A stretch of 25,522 nt of DNA. It comes from Desulfurococcales archaeon. Its GTDB lineage: Archaea > Thermoproteota > Thermoprotei_A > Sulfolobales > NBVN01. This document shows positions 21,874 to 25,522 of the stretch, one piece after another. The stretch's first letter is position 1. Every line of letters begins with the position of its first letter. The stretch spans positions 1 to 25,522 of the forward strand of contig JAGGUC010000037.1 of NCBI GenBank assembly GCA_021158735.1, in the 5' to 3' direction. A program made the position numbers and the translations under genes. The notes under the pieces are model-generated. The model saw only the letters and a program-made list of their open reading frames with translations. It did not search any database and had not been told where the DNA came from.

Positions 21874-22938
21874 TTGAAGGTAGTTCTGGTCAAGAGAGTG
21901 AAGCCGCTGCCGCTCGGCGGACTTGTCATACCTGGGGCATCGATTGTCATAGGAGTTTTGATATCTACGGTCGTGCTCTACGTAATAAGTAGGGCTGACC
22001 CACTAGTAACTCTATCATGCGTAGCCTCTGCCCTAGTGTCACCTGAAATAGTTCTCACTTTTCTTTTCCTAACGATCTTAGGTGCCGCACTTCTAGTAGC
22101 CTTTAATGGAAGCATCTGGAACATAGGTGCTGAGGGGCAACTCTGGCTCGGCACTGCAGCAGCCACATATATAGCTCTGTTCACCGCACTCCCCCAGGCA
22201 CCAGCAATAGCTAAGGTGGCTATGGTTTTGACTGCCATGGCATTGGGTGGTACGTGGGCAGCAGTGGCTGGTGTACTGAGGGCTTACTTAAGCATTGATG
22301 AAGTCCCAGTAACATTAATAATGAACTACATAGCGTACTATATAATCAATTACCTAGTTAGGGGTCCATGGCTAGGAAAGAAAACGTGGGGATACATTAG
22401 AACTGACATGATACCTGACCAAGTAAAGTTTACTCTGCTTCCAGGCTCAACCACAGTTACTTATGAGGTACTAATAATTGCTGTCCTAGCTCTCATCGCC
22501 GTGTACTTCATGCTTAAGTATACCTCACTCGGTCTCAGGATCAGGATCTTAGGATCGAATCCTGACGCACTTAAGGCTGCCGGAGTAAATGTTAGGGCGT
22601 TAATAATTACAGCTCTAACCTTAAGTGGCGCCATAGCTGGTGCAATGGGCGCTGCGCAGCTGGCAGGGTACCTGCACAGGATAAGCTATCCAATAGAGTC
22701 ACACACAGCTAACTACGGTTACACAGCCATCCTCGTTGCATGGCTCTCAATGCTGGACATCAGGGCAGTACCCATAGCTGCGTACATAGTCAGTGCCCTA
22801 TACCAGGCCGGTATAAGCATGCAGATAGCTGGCATCAGCAGTGCTTCAGCAACCTACGTATTCATTGGTGCTGTACTCCTAACTTTCACGGTTCTAAGGG
22901 TGTTCAGCGAGTACAGCCTCAGAGTTATTAGGGGGTGA
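21874..22938 (+). CDS. ABC importer permease 1 (BMP/nucleoside type)
   Basis: 354-residue integral membrane protein with about eight to nine hydrophobic segments. Family signature: NGSIWNIGAEGQLWLGTAAA in the first half, YLSIDEVPVTLIMNYIAYYI, and the cytoplasmic coupling loop LRIRILGSNPDALKAAGVNV, close to the RAVGxNPxAA motif of BPD_transp_2 permeases. It pairs with permease 2. The start is TTG 21874, one base after the ATPase stop, with a possible ribosome-binding site inside the ATPase gene. The substrate should be the same as that of the binding protein, likely a nucleoside or related base compound. Confidence 0.92.
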   Translation: MKVVLVKRVKPLPLGGLVIPGASIVIGVLISTVVLYVISRADPLVTLSCVASALVSPEIVLTFLFLTILGAALLVAFNGSIWNIGAEGQLWLGTAAATYIALFTALPQAPAIAKVAMVLTAMALGGTWAAVAGVLRAYLSIDEVPVTLIMNYIAYYIINYLVRGPWLGKKTWGYIRTDMIPDQVKFTLLPGSTTVTYEVLIIAVLALIAVYFMLKYTSLGLRIRILGSNPDALKAAGVNVRALIITALTLSGAIAGAMGAAQLAGYLHRISYPIESHTANYGYTAILVAWLSMLDIRAVPIAAYIVSALYQAGISMQIAGISSASATYVFIGAVLLTFTVLRVFSEYSLRVIRG

Positions 22939-22944
22939 GGCTGT

Positions 22945-23853
22945 GTGGACGCTGCATCATACATACTTTCAGTAGCCCCGGCATTCATGGCCTACTACTT
23001 GACATCTCTTGGGCAGGGCTTTTTTGAAAAGTCAGGAGTTCTTAATTTATCAATAGATGGTGTATTCGTCTTAGGGATAGCCGTTGCTTATGCAGCAAGT
23101 ATATATTCCTGCAGTCCTTGGGTCGGGCTGGCCGCTGCTGTGCTGACTGCAGTAGTTTTCGGTATGCTACTTACGTATGTCACAACTAAGTTCCCAGTAA
23201 GTCATGGAGCTGCAGGTCTCTCAATAATGTTCCTGGGTTACGGCCTCGCAGGACTAGTTGGGGTTGCAGCTAGGAACACATACAATGAAATGGTTGTCTC
23301 CGGTATCTATCCACAATTCACGCTTCCAGTAACACCCATTGCTAAGGTACTGATGTTTGCTATACCGGTAGGTTTAGGCATCCTTCTATATCTCTTAGAG
23401 GTAAGGACAAAATTAGGTGCCGCTGTGAGAGCAGTTGGTGAAGACCCACACGCCGCAACATCGCTCGGTATTGACGTTCTCAGGGTAAGGCTTATTGCTG
23501 CAGCCTTAGGGTATTCTCTAATAGGTGCAGGCTCCGCAGGCTTCCTGACCTGGGTGGCTACATGGTCCGAAGGCACCGGTATAAATCATGGATGGATAGC
23601 ATATGCAGTATCACTTGCTGCTGGCAGGCACCCGCTATTGACTGTAGGAACAGCAGGCGCTTTCGCTATACTAGCGACCTACATGTACACTCTCCAAGCA
23701 GCCTACAATTTGAGCCCTGAAATAGCTAAGATGATTCCATTCATAGTAGCAATAGGGGCTATGGTTACCTTCATGTCTACACCGCTGAGGAAGAAGCTGG
23801 CACCTCCGCAATCACTAGGTAGGAGATTCTTCAAGGAAGAGAGAACTGTCTAG
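22945..23853 (+). CDS. ABC importer permease 2 (BMP/nucleoside type)
   Basis: 302-residue membrane protein with about eight segments. It contains EKSGVLNLSIDGVFVLGIAV (first-half signature of the second permease) and the coupling loop VRAVGEDPHAATSLGIDVL. GTG 22945 follows permease 1 by 6 bases. This is the last gene of the importer. Its stop overlaps by 4 bases the end of the convergent hypothetical membrane protein. Confidence 0.92.
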   Translation: MDAASYILSVAPAFMAYYLTSLGQGFFEKSGVLNLSIDGVFVLGIAVAYAASIYSCSPWVGLAAAVLTAVVFGMLLTYVTTKFPVSHGAAGLSIMFLGYGLAGLVGVAARNTYNEMVVSGIYPQFTLPVTPIAKVLMFAIPVGLGILLYLLEVRTKLGAAVRAVGEDPHAATSLGIDVLRVRLIAAALGYSLIGAGSAGFLTWVATWSEGTGINHGWIAYAVSLAAGRHPLLTVGTAGAFAILATYMYTLQAAYNLSPEIAKMIPFIVAIGAMVTFMSTPLRKKLAPPQSLGRRFFKEERTV

Positions 23854-24440
23854 GCACCACCTCTAACATCCTTAATAATACGACTTACCTCCCTGGCAAT
23901 ATCGGCCAAGTCTAAAGCACCTGCTGCCAGAAGACCTGAAATCTCATAGTCCATGACCAGCTCCGTTAAACCGGGCCTCACCTCCCTAGCATTAACTAGT
24001 ACCGTCACTTCCTTCCCCCCATATCTTAGCGGCACAACACCCTCCGGCCTCTTCCTCATTATAGCTACCGACCCACTTATCTCCCCCACCACCTCATATC
24101 CTAGAGTCCTCAAAGTAGCAATTACACTCTTGAGGACCTCGCGAGCTACGTCATTAACCTTAATAACGCACTTGTGTCTACTGAGGCTCCTTGACCTGCA
24201 TACACCGCCAGGCACCTCCACTTCATCCCTCACCTTATCCGCATATAAGACCATGTAGTTCCTCATGAGTACAGCTGACCCTGCTAGAATACTGCATATT
24301 CCAGCCAGCGACATAAGGCTACCTGACCCTTGCGCGCCCCTATCCCCACCCACTCCGTTACTCATCAATAACGCAGTAACTAAAAGTAGCACAACACCAG
24401 CTAAAATCAGCATTAAACCAGCAAAGCTAGACTTCTTCAC
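23850..24440 (-). CDS. Hypothetical two-helix membrane protein
   Basis: 197 residues from the preferred start; I do not recognise the family. Two membrane segments (FAGLMLILAGVVLLLVTALLM and LMSLAGICSILAGSAVLM) are joined by a Gly-rich loop. A soluble domain of about 110 residues follows (VIATLRTLGYEVVGEISGS, VPLRYGGKEVTVLVNAREV, DLADIAREVSRIIKDV). GTG at 24440 shares one base with the stop of the upstream flavin reductase gene (TAGTG), which argues for translational coupling. The longer ATG start at 24497 would overlap that gene by 58 bases but would add a CRC motif before the helices. Confidence 0.65.
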   Translation of the reverse strand: MKKSSFAGLMLILAGVVLLLVTALLMSNGVGGDRGAQGSGSLMSLAGICSILAGSAVLMRNYMVLYADKVRDEVEVPGGVCRSRSLSRHKCVIKVNDVAREVLKSVIATLRTLGYEVVGEISGSVAIMRKRPEGVVPLRYGGKEVTVLVNAREVRPGLTELVMDYEISGLLAAGALDLADIAREVSRIIKDVRGGA

Positions 24441-25000
24441 TACTTCCCCGCACCTGCAAGAATCAGCCTGCTTAATGACGTAAATGCCCTTCCCCATAGG
24501 TGAAGAGGTACTTGAGCCTTACCGACTTTCCACCCATACTTCTCGTTAAACGACTCACGATCAAGTACGTAGGCATCCACTACATCAGCAATTACCAGGG
24601 AAGTATCTCCGAGGATCTCCTCCTTCCATAGTGAGGCCTCAATAACCGCCCTCGCTTTTGCTAAGCGGGGGCTTCCTACACTCCTCGACTCAGTAAGTTC
24701 TATCTTAAATTCTCTGACCTTATTTAATTTGCGCCCGCTAGTCCTTCCAACATCCCATATGAGGTTCACCAGGTCTGTGAATACTATATTTACTGTGAAG
24801 TCCTTGAATTCCTTGATCATTGAGTAGGTATGAGAGTTTACACCGATTGCAAGGGTAATTCTAGGGGGTTCCTCACTAACAGGTGAAACCCAGGATGCTG
24901 CCATAACACCTATACTGCTCTCTTCCCTACCCGACACCACCACGTAGGCAGGTCTTGGGTGAAGTATCAAGTACCAGTATTCAGGCAGGGATCCAACCAC
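24440..25000 (-). CDS. Flavin reductase-like protein, second paralogue
   Basis: 186 residues, the same length as the 16840-17400 gene and sharing its plan: LHPRPAYVVVSGREESS, VMAASWVSPVSEEPPRITLA, KDFTVNIVFTDLV and a C-terminal LHLWGRAF. The LHPRPA motif is identical but identity elsewhere looks low. FMN-binding split-barrel fold. GTG at 25000 is the assumed start. The TATA-like TAAATA near 25017 would place transcription start close to or within the first codons, so the start is uncertain. Its stop TAG overlaps the GTG of the membrane protein that follows, so the two probably work together, perhaps as a membrane-bound electron-transfer pair. Confidence 0.78.
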   Translation of the reverse strand: MVGSLPEYWYLILHPRPAYVVVSGREESSIGVMAASWVSPVSEEPPRITLAIGVNSHTYSMIKEFKDFTVNIVFTDLVNLIWDVGRTSGRKLNKVREFKIELTESRSVGSPRLAKARAVIEASLWKEEILGDTSLVIADVVDAYVLDRESFNEKYGWKVGKAQVPLHLWGRAFTSLSRLILAGAGK

Positions 25001-25371
25001 AGTGCTGCACCAAGTATTTAATATTAGATAGTAGGGTAAATTACTTTATTTATTATTATGTATTAAGAATCGCCTGCACGAAAATTCTTAGTAGCGTGTT
25101 TTATTAGGGTTAAGAATGGAAATACCCACTGAAGTATTAAATGTAGAAAATATAGCAGTTCATTAAGATGCAGTCATATCTGTATATACATCAAATAACT
25201 TCTTTCAGGGTTTTGACTGATTATAGATGAGGATGGGTTAAGACGTAGTTAGGTAATGTTTTGGGACCTAATGTACTTAGATAGGAAACGACATATTAAG
25301 ATAGCTACTTACTATTATTAAGGTGCCCTACCTAAGTAGGTGGGGCTGCAGTGCTGAGGGGGTGAGTAACT
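25001..25371. other. Spacer between the flavin reductase paralogue and the antiporter gene
   Basis: AT-rich 371-bp spacer. I see no gene longer than 16 codons with a start. A TATA-like ACTATTATTAAGG (25311-25323) would serve the antiporter gene. A short hairpin ACCTA-AG-TAGGT lies at 25330-25341, about where its leader would begin. Confidence 0.4.
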
Positions 25372-25522
25372 TTGCCTGGTGCCGAGGAATTGGTTTATGA
25401 AGTCTTTTTAGCGCTGGGTCTGGCATTAATTGTTGGGAGGCTGTTTGAGGAGTTATTCGCTAGGCTCGGCACCCCTCCTGTGTTAGGGGATCTGGTTGCT
25501 GGGCTTATATTAGGGAAAACAC
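25372..25522 (+). CDS. CPA2-type Na+(K+)/H+ antiporter, N-terminus only
   Basis: Fifty codons before the window ends. The sequence VFLALGLALIVGRLFEELF is the first helix, and RLGTPPVLGDLVAGLILGK is the signature after it in Kef/NapA-type exchangers (CPA2 family). TTG start at 25372-25374 has GGGGGTGAG 8 bases upstream. The rest of the transporter lies outside, so the ion and any regulatory domain cannot be judged. Confidence 0.85.
   Translation, partial: MPGAEELVYEVFLALGLALIVGRLFEELFARLGTPPVLGDLVAGLILGKT

Noticed and set aside
1..25522. CRISPR arrays, tRNA and rRNA genes
   Set aside because: No regularly spaced repeats, no GTTCRANNC T-arm with matching stems and no rRNA core sequences were seen by eye on either strand.

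Overview
The window looks like a piece of a hyperthermophilic crenarchaeal (Thermoproteota) chromosome; I do not try to name the genus. Supporting signs are the archaeal form of purine synthesis (PurS, PurQ, and PurP in place of a folate-dependent PurH), a TYW1/Taw1 wyosine enzyme, the archaeal mismatch endonuclease NucS/EndoMS, a His-type archaeal Thi4, a cyclic-2,3-diphosphoglycerate synthetase-type protein, and a C/D box sRNA. Many TATA boxes lie about 26 bases upstream of leaderless or short-leader starts, GTG and TTG starts are common, and arginine is mostly AGG/AGA.

Left part (1-11151), dense and mostly housekeeping. On the minus strand purC, purS and purQ (cut by the window edge) form an overlapping operon, with purP divergent from it. 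Next come taw1 (minus) and a DHH phosphoesterase-nucS operon (plus), the two sides apparently sharing one TATA box. A plus-strand run follows: thioredoxin-fold protein, CutA, TatD-like hydrolase, a previously unlisted C/D box guide RNA (about 6945-7000), a Gfo/Idh/MocA oxidoreductase, a cDPG synthetase-type ATP/GTP-binding protein, a small hypothetical and an M24 Xaa-Pro peptidase.

Middle part (11152-16839), looser and partly decayed. A perfect 32-bp palindrome with a TATA box at its centre precedes two broken redox genes: a small CPKC thioredoxin-like gene with two frameshifts, and a 4Fe-4S ferredoxin with two amber stops and a frameshift. An intact AhpD-like gene and a 670-bp stretch with only coding-like fragments follow. 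Intact genes resume with a dihydrolipoamide dehydrogenase-type enzyme and Thi4 (minus), then a cupin and an 81-residue hypothetical (plus). The next 680 bp has no confident gene but holds a small possible ORF, a compact two-hairpin block and an orphan TATA box.

Right part (16840-25522). A flavin reductase-like gene is tail-to-tail with a membrane glycosyltransferase. A four-gene ABC importer of the BMP/nucleoside type follows (lipid- or membrane-anchored binding protein, double ATPase, two permeases). Its upstream region is rich in inverted repeats. On the minus strand come a two-helix membrane protein and a second, diverged flavin reductase paralogue, coupled by a TAGTG stop/start overlap. 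The window ends in the N-terminus of a CPA2-type cation/proton antiporter.

The points most worth following up are the C/D sRNA, the palindromic operator in front of the dead redox cassette, the DHH-nucS operon as a possible mismatch-cleavage-plus-resection pair, and the control region of the BMP transporter.
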